A stretch of 64,000 nt of DNA from Gnetum montanum (Eukaryota > Streptophyta > Gnetopsida > Gnetales > Gnetaceae). The notes beneath the pieces are model-generated. The model did not search any database, was not told the origin of the DNA, and saw nothing but the letters and a program-made list of their open reading frames with translations. The position numbers and the translations under genes are program-made. The stretch is taken from positions 362,023 to 426,022 of the forward strand of contig MNCI01001005.1 of NCBI GenBank assembly GCA_015680685.1, read 5' to 3'. Positions 46,286-59,160 of this stretch are shown in pieces (the first letter of the stretch is position 1; each line of letters starts with the position of its first letter).

Positions 46286-47408
46286 CTGAACACTTGCCAT
46301 CGCCTTGGGAGCACTCACAGCATTATCACCTCCCACCATTCCAGTGATTCTTTTTGAGCACTTACCATTAGTGTGGCATTCAAAATACTTGTAGCATCAT
46401 CGCTCTGGCACTTTCACCAGCTTCCTAAGCACTTGCGACTAGCACAACATTTGATACATTTACAGCATCTTCACAGTTTTTCACTTGTAGCATCTTCAAA
46501 TCTAGCATTTGCACTTGCATTTCATGTTTTGTGGTTTTCTTATCCTCTCTAATTTGTGTTTGCAAGATGAAGCCTTGGAGGTGGTCATGCAAAGGTGCAT
46601 CTCATCACAATGGCAAGTCACCACATTGCTTTGATGTGCATGATTGGACTAGTTGAGCCACTCAAGAGTGCACATCCCCCTTATCCCTATTACAACCTAT
46701 GCATATTCATTTCTTCATTCCAATATCCTATCATCCTTCCCATACTCATGATTTCACACTCCTCTGATGCATACGCACTGTGACACACATGACATTCCGT
46801 TCACATCAACCATTGAACCCATGGTTGATGTAACACAACACATCCTGAGGAGGAAACACCTATCCTACAAATGCAATGTGGATGCATTAAAACAAAGCCC
46901 ATCTTCTTGATGGACAAATTGTAGCTAGTATTCAATGGTAGGATAAACACAAAGAAGGTTCACCTCACACACACAAAAAAAATTTGCAACTAGTATTTAG
47001 TAGTAAGCTGAACCCAAAGAAGGTTCGCCTCATAGTAAAAAACAAATCAGCAACATTGTAGCTTCACAATTGGCTCATCCTTGGATCGACTTTGACCCTC
47101 CCATAAGTACTTTGATGAAAGGTCAACGTTTTAGGGGCAATCTACTTCATGCCATGGTCACCATCATCCATGTTGACTTTTTGTTTTACGTCATGATCCA
47201 CTATTTGGATTTCGTTTCCATAGTTTTCATTTCATCTTCTTAGCATCACCTATACCCCTTTTCTCTTAGCATAACCTTATTCTCATAACACTCTTGAACA
47301 TGGCCAAATGATATCTGATCTTGTATGAATGAGTGATGTTGATGGCATGTCTGCTATGGTGTTTTGTAATTCTTTGTCGATGTCTCTCGAGCCACACCTC
47401 CAGACATC
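46286..47408 (+). other. T2 3' noncoding region
   Basis: Matches T1 1151-2685 in several phrases. The T1 acceptor TTTGCAGGATGAAGCC appears here as TTTGCAAGATGAAGCC (about 46559-46574), so the AG boundary is altered. No gene. Confidence 0.6.
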
Positions 47409-47424
47409 AACAAAGAGGGGCCAT
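47409..47424 (+). promoter_or_regulatory. Polypurine tract of T2
   Basis: AACAAAGAGGGGCCAT directly before TGAAACACC. Confidence 0.8.
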
Positions 47425-48724
47425 TGAAACACCATAAAATTTTGGATCTCGGTATCTCAACTACAAATTTGGCTAAGTGTCAAAATGATGACACTCTTCC
47501 CATATTTTTCCAAGTGTTGAGTGTAGCTTCCACCAAACTACCAGACTTGAAAAATTGTTCTAAGTTTCAGGATAATAGCACTTTCTGTAGCACCCTCCTA
47601 CGCTGTGTAGCATAGCGCAGCGTAGCACCCTACTATGTTGTGTAGCATAGCACAGCGTAGCACATTGACATGCTACAATGTAGCATAGAGCTACAGTCCA
47701 ACTCCCTGCTATGCTATGTAGCATAGCATAGTGTAGCACACTACCACGCTACAGTGCAACTCCCTGCTATGCTGTGTAGCATAGTGCAGCATATCACACT
47801 GCCACGCTACAGTGTAGCATAGTGTTACAATGCAACTCCCTACTATGCTATGTAGCATAGCGCAATATAGCACACTACCATGCTATAGTGTAGGGTAGTG
47901 CTATAGTGTAGCGTAGTGCTACAGTGCAACACCTAGAGCTACAATGTAGCGTAGCACTACAGTGCAACACCCAGAGCTACAATGCTCTGCATTTTTAGCT
48001 AATCTTAGCCTTATAAATACCATTGTGACTTCTTTTAGAAAGGTGGTTAGCTTTTTTTTTCACCAAAGAGGTAGTTAGCACTTCCATTTTGCATTTTTGG
48101 CACTTTGGCATCCTAGCACCTATCTCTGTGGACGAACAAGATCTAGAGCACACCATACTAATAGAGAAGCACATCAACATCATGTGGCACACTGCAGCCC
48201 CATTGCAGATCTATACAACATCGCACAGTACACCATGGCTCCTGACCCAGCAAGCACAGTTCATCAAAGTAAGCACCAGACTTCACAGCTTGACACCATC
48301 GAGGCTGTGACTGCGCTCCCACTACACCTATTGTATGCTCTGTATACCTATATGAATTAGCTATGCTTCCTTTTTTTGGGGAAATGAATCTTCCTATTCA
48401 AACCTATATTTGTTTGATTACAACATTTATTTTTTTGGCATTGTCAAGCGTTCAATCGTGTCCACTATCCCGTTATGTGCTTCAGCATATTTCTACTATT
48501 GTGCATATTACGTTTTCTTTTATTTTACCACTAGGTGTTCCATTCAAAATAATTGTTTGCAAAAGGGTTATTGTACACTAGTTAAGTCACTGTCTAATTG
48601 ACCAGATCATTCAAGGCACCCTAAATCCATTTTCTCTAGCATGGCCCTCGCACGGATCCAAGGTTAGGCTGTGCGCCCAAAGACCTCTTGGTGTTTTCAG
48701 CCACCGACATTTTCTATTACTACA
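47425..48724 (+). repeat. T2 3' LTR
   Basis: 1300 bp, TGAAACACC to CTACA. Aligns with 27211-28491. Repeat-rich U3 at 47590-47990, TATA at 48012-48018. Confidence 0.9.
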
Positions 48725-50300
48725 GTGCCTACATTGAAGGCATGGATAAAATGGAACAAATCCATCACCTGATGACACCAATTAGGAAGATCTAAAAATC
48801 CCTAAGAGCTTTAAATAGAAGCTCCTTTAGTTAAAAACTCTACCAACCAACATGAAATATGCTTTCCTAAAAAAATGGCAAATTGATCACTATGAATGCC
48901 AACCTTGCTCTTATGTAGAAAAAGAAATTTTTGGAGGTGGTTAACAAATAGCCAACAAGCTATGCCTAGTTATATCATGAGCTAACTAAAATTGATCCAT
49001 AGATATGCCAAATCCACATCTACACAAATGCCTCCATCAAGCTAAAGAGGCAACCATAGTAGTGGTTAAACCTTAAGTTGAAGCAAATTGTCAAAGAGGA
49101 AATTGAATAATTCCTCAAACCAAGGTTCATCTACCCCATTGAGAATAGTGAGTGGGTTATCACACTCATGATAGTGCCAAAGAAAGATGATAAATGGAGG
49201 ATTTGTATTGATTTGAAGTTGTTGAACATGACAACATACAAGTATCACTCTCCATTGCCATTTGTGAACCAAGTGTTGGATACCATTTCTGGGAATTATT
49301 TCTATAGCTTTCTAGATGATTATAGTGGCTATAACCAAATCCATATTACACCTAAAGATCAGGCCAAAAATACATTCATGGATCCTTGGGGGACTTTTGC
49401 ATAAAGAAAGATGTTGTTTGGCCTATGAAATTTTCCTACAACATTCCAATGCCTTATCCTAAGCATCATCCAACAATGTATTGGTAGCAAGGTGGAAGTC
49501 TTTATGGATGAATTCTCCATATATAGGGCTACATTTTAGTAAGCCCTGGACCATCTTGAGCAAGTACTAAATAGGTGCATGGGGAAAAATCTTAGGCTTA
49601 ATTGGCAAAAAGGTCACTTGATGGTCTAAGAGGGCATTGTGTTGGGACATAGGATATCTCTAAAAGGGATTGATGTGGATCCTTAAAAAAGGATCATTCA
49701 AGGAATTACCAGATAACCTAAAATCATTAAAGATGTGAGGTAACTAGTTGGCCATATTGGCTATTATTCGTGCTTCATTGAGAATTTCTCTAAGATCATC
49801 AAACTATTGGTTAATCTAACAAAGAAGGATGCTTCATTTTTCTAGGCTAAGAAAAAAGAGCATGCATTCTAACAACTCAAGAAAAAGCCTATGGAGACTC
49901 CAAACCTACAAGCACCTAACTAGTTTAGACCCTTGCATATCATGATGGATGCATCCAATTATGCCTTGGAAGCCATGCTCACATAGTTTACCACATCCAC
50001 TGTGTAAGAAAAAGCATTGTAAGTGCACAATTTAATTACACTACCATAGAGAAAGAGCTCATGGTAGTGGTGTATTCCTTGAAAAAATTTAGGCACTATG
50101 TGCTTGGATACAAGGTGTTTATGCACACTAACCACAATGTAATTTGGTTCCTTGTGAATAAGGTAATGGTAAGCCCCTATTTCATGTAGTGGCATGAGAT
50201 CTTATAGGAATTTAATCTGATAATGGTAGATTGACAAGGAACTAAGAATGCAAGGATTCTTTGAATCCATGTAGTTTGAAGTGTGGGAGCCCATCCTTGA
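48725..50300 (+). pseudogene. L4: Athila-like RT and RNase H fragment
   Basis: Begins right after the T2 LTR. The pre-RT block is near 48840. Fingers IVPKKDDKWRICIDLKLLNMTT and palm FYSFLDDYSGYNQI lie in the open frame 49168-49404; PWGTFA follows. The active-site region reads VFMDEFSIY (about 49498), so the second Asp of the YMDD-type box is Glu. The thumb has GHRISLKGIDVDP. RNase H follows at about 49930-50150 with MMDASNYALE and IEKELMVVVYSLKKFRHYVLG. It ends abruptly; no integrase. Confidence 0.85.
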
Positions 50301-50460
50301 AGGTTACACTCTACGAGTTGACAGCTCCATCGACATCATCAAGCCTCACAACAAATGGACATAAGAGGTAAAGAATATGTTCATGTTTGATTCAAAATAA
50401 AAAAAATTATTTATATTGTGCATTAAATAAATATTAATTTAATAAAGTAGCGGATGTAAA

Positions 50461-51390
50461 ATGGCGAAAGAAATTTAGAAAACCTTAGAAGCTACCTATG
50501 AAGGAACATCTATTGTTAAGCAATTGAAATTGTTAGTTTTACAAAGTGAATACAATAAACCCAAAGTGAGAGAAGGTGAGAAAATAAAAGATTATTTCTA
50601 TAGAGCTAATGATCTTATTGTAGCTATTAGAGGAATAGGTAAATATTTTCTCGAAAGTAATGTCATCATCAATGATCCAAAATCTACAATTAGAAGTCAG
50701 ACTAAAGGTCACAGCTATGGAGGAGATTAGGAATTTCTCAACCTTAAAATTTGAAGAACTTCAAAGTGCTCTCATTACTTATGAAATGAGTCTCATAAGT
50801 GAAGGAGAAATCTAAGAAAAACCTATAGCTCTAAAGATTTCCTCCACAAAGAAGGAGTCCAATGAGCATGATGAGAGCAGTGAAGATGAGATTTCCCTTC
50901 TCTTAAGAAAGCTATAATGATTACTAGCAAGAGGAAACAAGAGGGCATTTAAAAAAATATCCAATCTACTTAAAGGTAGAGAAAGAGGTAAAAAAATTTT
51001 AAATTCTAACTTAGATTTCTCTTCTATAGAATGTTGGGTTTGTGGAGGAAGGGGTCATATGGCCTTCAAATGTCCTACTGATAGCAAGGTACAATTAAGA
51101 AATAAATCCAATGATGAGAAATTGAAAAAGACCAACTTTTATACAAGTTAGGATGATGGTGATCAAAGTAAAGAAGAAGCATGCAATTCTTCCAAAGATT
51201 CACACCTCATATGCATGGCACTTATAGATCAAAATTCCTTACATGTGGCTGAAGAAGATGGTAAGTGTAACAAAAGGTATAACAAATTTAAAGAAGAAAA
51301 TATTCAATTACATAATTTTATTAGAAAGGAAAATAAAATTATAATTTCTAAGTTAGATGCTATTCATACTAAAGTGAAATAAGATATCTC
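50461..51390 (+). pseudogene. gag: K1: Ty1/copia-like gag
   Basis: ATG 50461. The UBN2-type gag region has TLEATYEGTSIVKQLKL, then EGEKIKDYFYRANDLIVAIRG (frame to 50730). After frame changes, a perfect CCHC zinc knuckle CWVCGGRGHMAFKC lies at 51032-51073, which binds the element RNA. A Lys/Asn-rich coil follows to about 51390. No integrase or RT of the copia order follows. Confidence 0.8.
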
Positions 51391-53399
51391 AAACATAAAA
51401 GATGAGATTTGATAACTAACCTCTTTTAATAAGAATTGCAACAAGGTTCAAGAAGAGGAAAATCCTAGAAAAAGCTAAAGAATTTAGAGGATGGTACACA
51501 TGAAAATTCAAGCTCAAGCATAGTTAGGTTTGATCATGTTGATCATGAGGATAATAATTTATTTTTCTGTAAAAATTGTGATTGTAAGAAAACTATAAAC
51601 TCTTCTCATAATGATCAAGGAAAGATTAATGTTTGGTCTTGTCAAAAGAGGCTTGGTGAGGAATTTGTGTAGGTACCAATAATAAATATGAAGAGAAGTG
51701 GAGAATTGAAAATTTTACAATAAATGATCAAGAGTTCTATCACAAAGAACATATACAAATGATATGATAGGCATGATAGAAAGAGAACCTAAAGATGAGG
51801 AGGTACTTCATGATAGGGGAGCTCATCTCAAACTTCATTAATCCTCTATTATTCCCTACAAGCAAGGTAAGTTTCCATCTCTTTACTTGTTGGTTAATAG
51901 TATTTGAAGTCAAAAATTGATTGTCTTACCTAGATAAAAAAAATAAGGGAAAGTGTTTCGAGTATCTCTTACATTTTTTTAAGCTTGATACAATTGATTC
52001 TATGAGAATATGTGTGTAGGACTTAGTTTATTTTTCTTTGAGTCATTATTTGGTTTCTATCCCATTGTCTATCATGCTTAATCTAAACTTCTTGTAATGA
52101 TCTATTTCTATCCTCATATCCTTTGGAATATATTTTTCCTATTTATGAGATAAGATAAGCTTTTAAAAATTCTGTTAGTATTACTGACTGAAGACCTTGG
52201 TCTCCACACTTGATCCTAATGATGACCCACAATTTTAGTGTTTCCGGTATTCACAACATTTATAGATTAATCTAAAAAGCCCAAGATAAGTAGCACATCT
52301 GTAAGGGAAGCCTATTCCTCTTCATTCATCACCATCTTGGAGATAGCCAATGTAGGTGGAGTCTTTGGAGAATTCAACCAAGAAGTACTAAAACATAAGG
52401 ACATCAACAGGTATTTTTCTTTTAAGAGGATGGCTAAATCTTGATTTTGTATTCCAAATATCCTTTAGTATAAATAAGGTATATGAATATATTCATTCAA
52501 TCAGCATGTTCCATTTTTGATAATTGATTATGGTTGTTGCATTGCCTCATACAAATAGTGAAATATGCATGTTTCTCTCATGGCTTTCATATCCTTGTAT
52601 TTATGTTTTTCAAATTTCTAGTTAAGTATATAGATACAAGTTTTAATGAGATTATTATTTTAAATAGATATGTCTCTTATTTCTACATGATCTATCTTTG
52701 GTATTTGGCATCAAATTATGAGTTGTTGGTACTTTTTGGTTTAGTTGTAGCTCCTTGTTTTTGAACTCAAAAGAGAAAATCTCAATGTCTCATTAGCCCA
52801 CCTTTTGATATTCAAACATAAGTTGAAGCAAGAAGTACCTATATTTTATAAAAAATTTAGATATTTGATATAAGCATACATGATCATTTTGGTTGTGGCA
52901 AGGTTTCCAAAATTTTAATTGAAACATATTTTGAGTCATTTGCCTTGAGATGTGCTTCCTAGTTCAAGAATTTAAAATGTGGCATGACTAGTTTCATATT
53001 GTGAAGTTGTATTGCTATATTCTTCTTATCTTACAGATATGCCCTATTCTTTTGTGAATTTTTTACAAGCATGGAGGATATTTTGAATTATTTATTTAGA
53101 GATAGGTTACTTAATCGTCAAGGTTTATACTCCTCTTCAAGCTTTATTTTTGCATATCACTTAAGAGGCTTGGATCAGGGCAACACTTCTTGGAACTTAG
53201 TGTTGAATTGATTTTCTTACTTCTCTAAATGGTTTTCTTATTTCCTTCAGATTATGACATGTTGTTGCTTATGCATATTCTATGCTTCTTTAATCGGATC
53301 ATGTGTCCTATCTTTTTTTCTATTGTTCAAAAAGGGGGAGAGTAGTATGGTTATATCTATATGATCACTAACACATTTTCTTAAGTTTTGAACATCACC
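51391..53399 (+). other. K1 downstream region, no gene recognised
   Basis: AT-rich, stops in all frames, no pol motif. A G-rich purine tract CAAAAAGGGGGAGAG lies at about 53328-53342. Confidence 0.5.
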
Positions 53400-53413
53400 A
53401 AAAAGGGAGAGAT

Positions 53414-54590
53414 TGTGGACATTTTGGAGTGTCAAAATGTTAAAGAAAATGGAGAAAATGTTTTTTTGTATGGTTATATGGTTGTTATGATTGTAGGACC
53501 AAGATGAGATGACATGAAATGCACTAATTCTAACAAAAGAAGAAAGTCACTCACAAGGTCTCATCCAAAAGGAAAGATTAAAGGAAGAGAATTTAAAGAG
53601 TGTGGACAAGCAAAGTTGTCATCATTAAAATTTATGAAAGATCAAGGTTGTGGACAAGGAATGATAAATTCATCATGCAAGGGAAGATATAAGAAAGACA
53701 TCTCTAAGAAACAAGAGACATCCTGATAGAATTGGAGGATGCATAGCCAAAGATGTCTTTAAGAAATATTAGACATCTTTTCATAGGCAAAGACATATTC
53801 ACTAGGCAAATAGGAGATGTATCTAAGAAATAGGATATGTCTTGGAAGAATTGGAGGATTCACAAGCAAAGACATCTTCAAGAAATAATAGATGTATTTC
53901 CTTAGGTAAAGATGTCTTTACCATACAAAGATGTCTCTATACAATGCAGGCCACTTTTAGAGAGACATCTTTTCCAAGAGGAAGATGTCTTTCCATAATG
54001 AATATTTCAAAAAGATGTCTCTTCCAAATAAAGAAATATTTCTAGAATAACGGGCTAACATATAATGTCTCAAGCATAAAGAAGACATCTTCCATGACCA
54101 TTGACTACCATTGGTTGGACACTACACATGTTCCAAGATGGATTTGGAAACATGATAGCTATAAGAAGACTTCATATGCATTGGGAAATAAGCATGCTCT
54201 TGTACAATAATTGTCTAATAATTTTTCTCTCATTATAATCATTGTTAATATTCATTGTACTATCATTTGTCCATTATAAAGTGTGGTGTACCTCAAAGTA
54301 CAAGGATCAACAAACTAAGTTGCATTCATCCCTTGTAATTATTATTCTTCCTTGTTGCCCTATAGGGTTGATGTACTTCTTGCAAGAAGACATCTTGATT
54401 AAGCTATTCAAGATCCTATGGGATTGAGTGGTTGGTGTTATAGCATAACACTCTAGAGTAGAGCTCATGATGGTAAAGGTTGTGGAAGTGTGGAAACCAC
54501 ATTCCAAGCTTCACAGGACCTTGTGGGGTTCAGTGGCTAATGTAGCATCACAACACTCTAGAGTGGGGCTTGATGATTATATAGGGTGTA
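53414..54590 (+). repeat. K1 probable 3' LTR, truncated
   Basis: Starts TGTGGACATTTTGG directly after the purine tract AAAAAGGGAGAGAT (53400-53413), a copia-like arrangement. Contains a long run of AGATGTCT and its complement AGACATCT (53690-54090). TATA-like CATTATAAAG at about 54270. The 5' LTR is not in the window, so this rests on tract plus repeat character. The right end is cut by L5. Confidence 0.5.
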
Positions 54591-55523
54591 TGATGAGTGG
54601 TGAGGTACCCATACACCCAACTATATGAATCACAAAGCATTCATGCATGACTCAGTCGAATTTTGTAGACTATATCATTTTCGATGCACTAGTCCTTTAG
54701 GAAGTAAATCTTGCCTTAAGGTTAATTGTTGTCTTTCCAATTACACTTGTGATGTTCATTGGTATGGTTAAGTGTAACTAAGACATATGATTTTTATCAT
54801 TTTATGTTTTATAAGTGAGTGCTCAAATGTAGATAAAAGGAATTTGATTAACTAATCTAAATTAACTAATTAACTAGCATTTAACTAATCCTAACATAAG
54901 CATCCAACCCCACTTTCTATACATGTCTTGAACCCATGTATTCACTACTAGGTGACCAAGCACTACGCTACTGGGTGTACCAAGTAATAACACTACTAGG
55001 ATTACCAAGTGAATATGTGTTACAGTCAAAGAAGTCATACTTATGTGTGTGATCTATTTGGCTTAATTGCTTGATTAATGTAATAATTGGAAAATAATTA
55101 ATAACTAATTGAAAACACTTAATAAATAATTAAAAACATTAAATACATAAATGAAATAGCTAATCTATCTACAGTACTACAAGATTTATCAGAAATCTCA
55201 TCTTTATTACCACACACATTATCATGCTCAAGTACAACAATGACTGAATAAAGATCTATACACTTAATGACTCATGTTGCAAGCACTTAGGAAAAAATTC
55301 TAACGTTCAAATGGAAAAAATGCAAGAGCTCCACTACAACTACAATCTTCCTTTTTATAAATGCAACTACAAGTGCATATTTATAGTCAACTATAAGCAC
55401 TACATCGATGGGGCCACCTCGATAAATGATATGATGCATCAACTAGGCCTCGTCGATGAAGCTGATATGATGAGGCTATGTCAACAAGGTCTCATTGATG
55501 CAACTAATAGAACATGACTCATC
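54591..55523 (-). repeat. L5 3' LTR, GAGGCCT type
   Basis: The end (minus) at 54591 is TGATGAGTGG in plus orientation. The start is at about 55521-55523, next to TACCCCCATTAC (complement of the purine tract), exactly as in L3. U3 contains GAGGCCTAG- and CCTCGTCGATG-like words (55420-55500). TATA complement near 55376-55386. Confidence 0.8.
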
Positions 55524-55772
55524 GTACCCCCATTACTGAATGAAAATTCATCCTCAAGTTCTTTTACAAAATTGGAAAGTTATGGCATTATTGACTAACT
55601 TTTCCTTAAACAAAACAAACTAACTGGCTTGACAAAAAATGGAGTGCCCAAGTGTATGGATTAACACATTATAAAAAATGATGGTGTTTAGGACACAAAA
55701 TTGAATACCATGACTCAAATTTTCAAAAATTGGATAGCACATTCCTTGATGTTGTGAAGCTATTGGAGAAGA

Positions 55773-58660
55773 TCAAATAGTCTCAAGCAATGGTGGTTCC
55801 TAAGGCTCTGAGGAACCTTCACCAGGCTCATGCATGAGTGGTGGTTAAGGTGGCTATGGCTATCCTACTACTACTATGACTTCAAGTGAGAGGTGAAAAG
55901 CATCCATTAGTGCTTTCTTTTTCTCCTTCTTACTCATGGGATCATGAACCATTCATGTAGCTTCCCCAATGTGGGTTGAAATAGGCACATCCCAAGGACA
56001 CAAAATTGCTAGAAACAACTCCTTTGCATTGATGAACCAGGTGGTGAACCATTTGCATTTAATGTTGAACATCCTAACCATGTTCTTCAACTTCTAGTAG
56101 TCATTCATCTATCTATATAGGTTCTTAGTGATAGACTGTTGATCTCTAAATCGTCCTTTGAGAACATCGAGTTTAGCATTAGTAGATTGAAGCTTCTGCT
56201 TGGCATTCTTGTGGTGCTTGAACTCTACCTTATATAAGAGATGTGAGCTAGCCACTTAATTTTTAACTCTAACTATGACTATTTGGTAGTAAGCATTGCT
56301 CGGTGTGCCTAATGGAGATTGTCCAACTCCATATACTTTGTCATCTCCTTGGTTTGCAAGTCCTTTAAGTAGATCTCTACTTTGTTGTAAGCATCGATCC
56401 CATTAACAATGGGTTGCCACACTTATCTTCCTTGTTGGAGTTGCTAGAGGGCTTCATTCATTTTTTCCTTTGCCATCTGGATGTGATTTTCATTAAATTC
56501 TTTCTACAAACTGAGTTGGTCCCTGTAGTGATTTTTCACTTTCTCAAATTTGAGGGCTTCATTCTTCTAGGTGGTGATCTCAATGGCAGACTTCTAATGG
56601 AAGGTGCATACCACCTTCACTAATAGATTACAATTTTTCACAGCCAATTTTCTTAATTCAGTGTTTACCCTAGCAAGATGCTTCTACTATTGATAAATGA
56701 ATTCTTACATTTGAGCTTTCTAAGCATCAACATTTTGCAAGTGATGATTCTATGCAGTCAATGCTTCATTCTCTTGGTGCATCTGATTCAAGTCCATTTG
56801 CATTGACTACATTTCAAATTTAGCTACAAACTATTTAAAGATTCCCATCACTACCTCCTTCTCATCCTTCTAAATCCATTCTTGAAGTTGTTTGATAGCT
56901 TCATCTCTTATCATTGTTATGCTGAGGATTGCTTGATTTGCAAGTTAGGCACAAAGTTTAGTAACCTCTATGCCTAAGCATTGATTTTGTTCTTGAGCCA
57001 TTTCTAGTTGCCCCTCCAAGAAAATTTATTTACCCCTTACATCTAGTAGCTCTAACTAGGTTGTGATGATGTTCTCCATAAGAACAAAAATATCCAAAGT
57101 TAATTGCCTGGTTGCTACTAGTCATTTCAAAAACATTTTTTGCTAGGCTATGTTTAATTTCTCACTGACCATGCCTATGGATGTCTGCATGTCTTGAAGT
57201 GTAGATATGTCTCATATAGATTTTGTAAGTGCATTAAATGTTATGACATGGTCAACAACCACTTATGCCACTATCTCCTATTGTTAGTGCTACATCACCA
57301 AGATAGTTATCTCTTCACCTTCTTCCAACCACACCAAAAAGGTGGTAGAATTCCTAGAGATTTCTTTGAATAGATGGTGTGTTGCTAGTAACACCATCAC
57401 CTCTTGAGCATTAGGATCTAACCTTGAAGGTTACTGCATTCATTGGGTAGAGAAAATGGAACCTCCCCTCTCCATCTCACTAACTGTTTAGGCCACCTTG
57501 TTATGCTGACTCGTTATTGCTTGATACATATATGGATCTACCCCACTCATTCCTACTTATTTCTCTTGTTCACTTAAGAGCTATTCTTAGATTTTTATAG
57601 ATGCTCAATGGCTACATGGGCCTTTAGTTTTATTTGCTAAGTGGGTGGTGGTGGCAGCAGCTCCTCTAATTGAGTTGTTACTGGCATCTTCTCTTTCATG
57701 ATCTTGGATCATGAAGCCAAAGGACTATGCCTGAGTGTATCATTAGAGTAGCGAATGATTCCTGACCTCTTACAAAGTTTCCTAATGAGGCATAGAAAGT
57801 GTAGGATCTTTCTTCCATGTTCATTTCCTTTGAAACACTTCTTAATCTCCAAGTATAGCATTTGTGGAAGATTAATAGGGAACTTTCCACTTAGAGTGAT
57901 GCATGCTTAGGAAAAGAAAGTAATTACCTTACTTGGCCTCACCATTGGATTGAGGTGATAAGCTACAATCTTAAAGTAAATTTTCTACACTAGTGTGAGT
58001 GCACCATACTCCTTACGATCCACCCCATATCAATTTTGGATCACTCCTTCTTGGCCTCGGGGTCATCTTACATGGATAATTCCACCAGCTATGTTCCAAT
58101 GTCAGGTAACCTAAGTGCCTATGCAATAGCTTCTACCAAGTAGGACACTTGAACGTCCTTGATATTGACTATGGATTCTAACTTTTGATTGTTCTAGAAA
58201 AGGTATGTCTCTTCCATGTACCACTCCCCACTAGACGTGATGATTGGCCACATGGGAGATGTTCATAGTTGAGTCTTGACATCCTCTAGAGCTTTCTTCA
58301 AAAATGGTTCAAAGTTAATCTCTTAAAGAATAGATTATTGAATCTCTCAACACTTGATGATATCAAGGTAGGATTGAGTTAAAGTGACTTCAATCCTTGG
58401 CATAGGAGCAAGCACTTCTCCTCATTTTAATTGTTCAGTCAGCACTTCTTCTTTTGGAATCTGTTAGATAGATTCCACTTGAGGCTTCTTAAAAAGAGGT
58501 TTCATTACATGGGTTGCCTCAAGTAGTTCTTAGACTTGTTCTTGTTGACCCCTTCTAGCTCTAGGCTACTTCTCCACAGTTGTGAGGGTTTTCTTTCCTA
58601 CAAAATTTTTTGTTTGGGTACAATCTATAATCACAATAAGACCATGGATTAGCAATCATT
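55773..58660 (-). pseudogene. Env-position coiled-coil protein of L5
   Basis: On the minus strand between integrase and the 3' LTR, about 960 codons can be followed with many TAG interruptions at expected Gln/Trp positions and few frame changes. The N-terminal part is basic, with KPLFKKPQVES (about 58490) and WPIITSSGEWYMEETYLF (about 58215). The clean stretch 57890-57696 includes EERSYTFYASLGNFVRGQE. A long Lys/Glu/Gln/Leu-rich coiled-coil region follows (57400-56150). The conserved C-terminus (KFKHHK, NAKEL, PWDV, MHD) is shared with L1. No signal peptide or membrane anchor was identified. Athila elements often carry an env-like frame here, but similarity to Env is not shown. The start is uncertain. 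Confidence 0.55.
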
Positions 58661-59093
58661 GTGTAACCTTAAAACAATTAGGATACCTTACCTCTTAAGG
58701 ATGGTTACACTTTGGATAAGTTATTATTATAGCTAATTTAATTAATTAATTATCATTTATTTATGTATTTTCATTAATAAATTATCCCAAAGGTTGTTGG
58801 AAGGGTTAACTTGTGAAAAAGCTTATGTTTATATACAGTTAAGGTTATTAACCCTTTGGGGAGTTAGAAAATTTTCCAAAAAATTTCATCAATTTTTAAT
58901 CAAAAAACCTTAAATTTTATAGCCCCCACAATAAAGATCTTACCTCCAATAAGTGCAAAATCAAAAAATGGAGTGATTTGGACAAATAGTTAGGAAGTTA
59001 TAAGCTCTAGAAGGTTTTGAGCTCTAAAAATTTTCAAAAACTCCCCTTGTGTTATGAGCATGTGGAAAAAACAAATTGCAAAGTGTTTGGTGG

Positions 59094-59160
59094 TATATAT
59101 AGGGTTTTTGCATTACATCGATGAGGCCTAGTTGACTAGGCCTCTTCAACTAGGGTGGAT
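59094..59160 (-). promoter_or_regulatory. U3-like block and TATA upstream of the env-position frame
   Basis: In minus orientation, CTAGTTGAAGAGGCC and TAGTCAACTAGGCCTCATCG are followed by CCTATATATACC (TATA at 59101-59094). The GAGGCCT/CTAGGCCT words are those of the L1 and L5 U3. It sits about 430 bp upstream of the pseudogene, so an internal promoter is possible. Confidence 0.35.

Larger units (their letters stand above)
27211..48724 (+). mobile_element. T2: Tat-like gag-protease element interrupted by T3
   Basis: 5' LTR 27211-28491, PBS, T3 insertion at 28624-41829, gag 42195-44268, protease 45050-45580, repeat block 46055-46285, purine tract and 3' LTR 47425-48724. Without T3 it is about 8.3 kb. 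RT, RNase H and integrase are absent: protease is followed by about 400 bp of intron-like sequence and then the post-integrase repeat. This is the structure of a non-autonomous gag-bearing LTR element. Flanking pentamers TTTCC and GTGCC do not match well. Confidence 0.8.
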
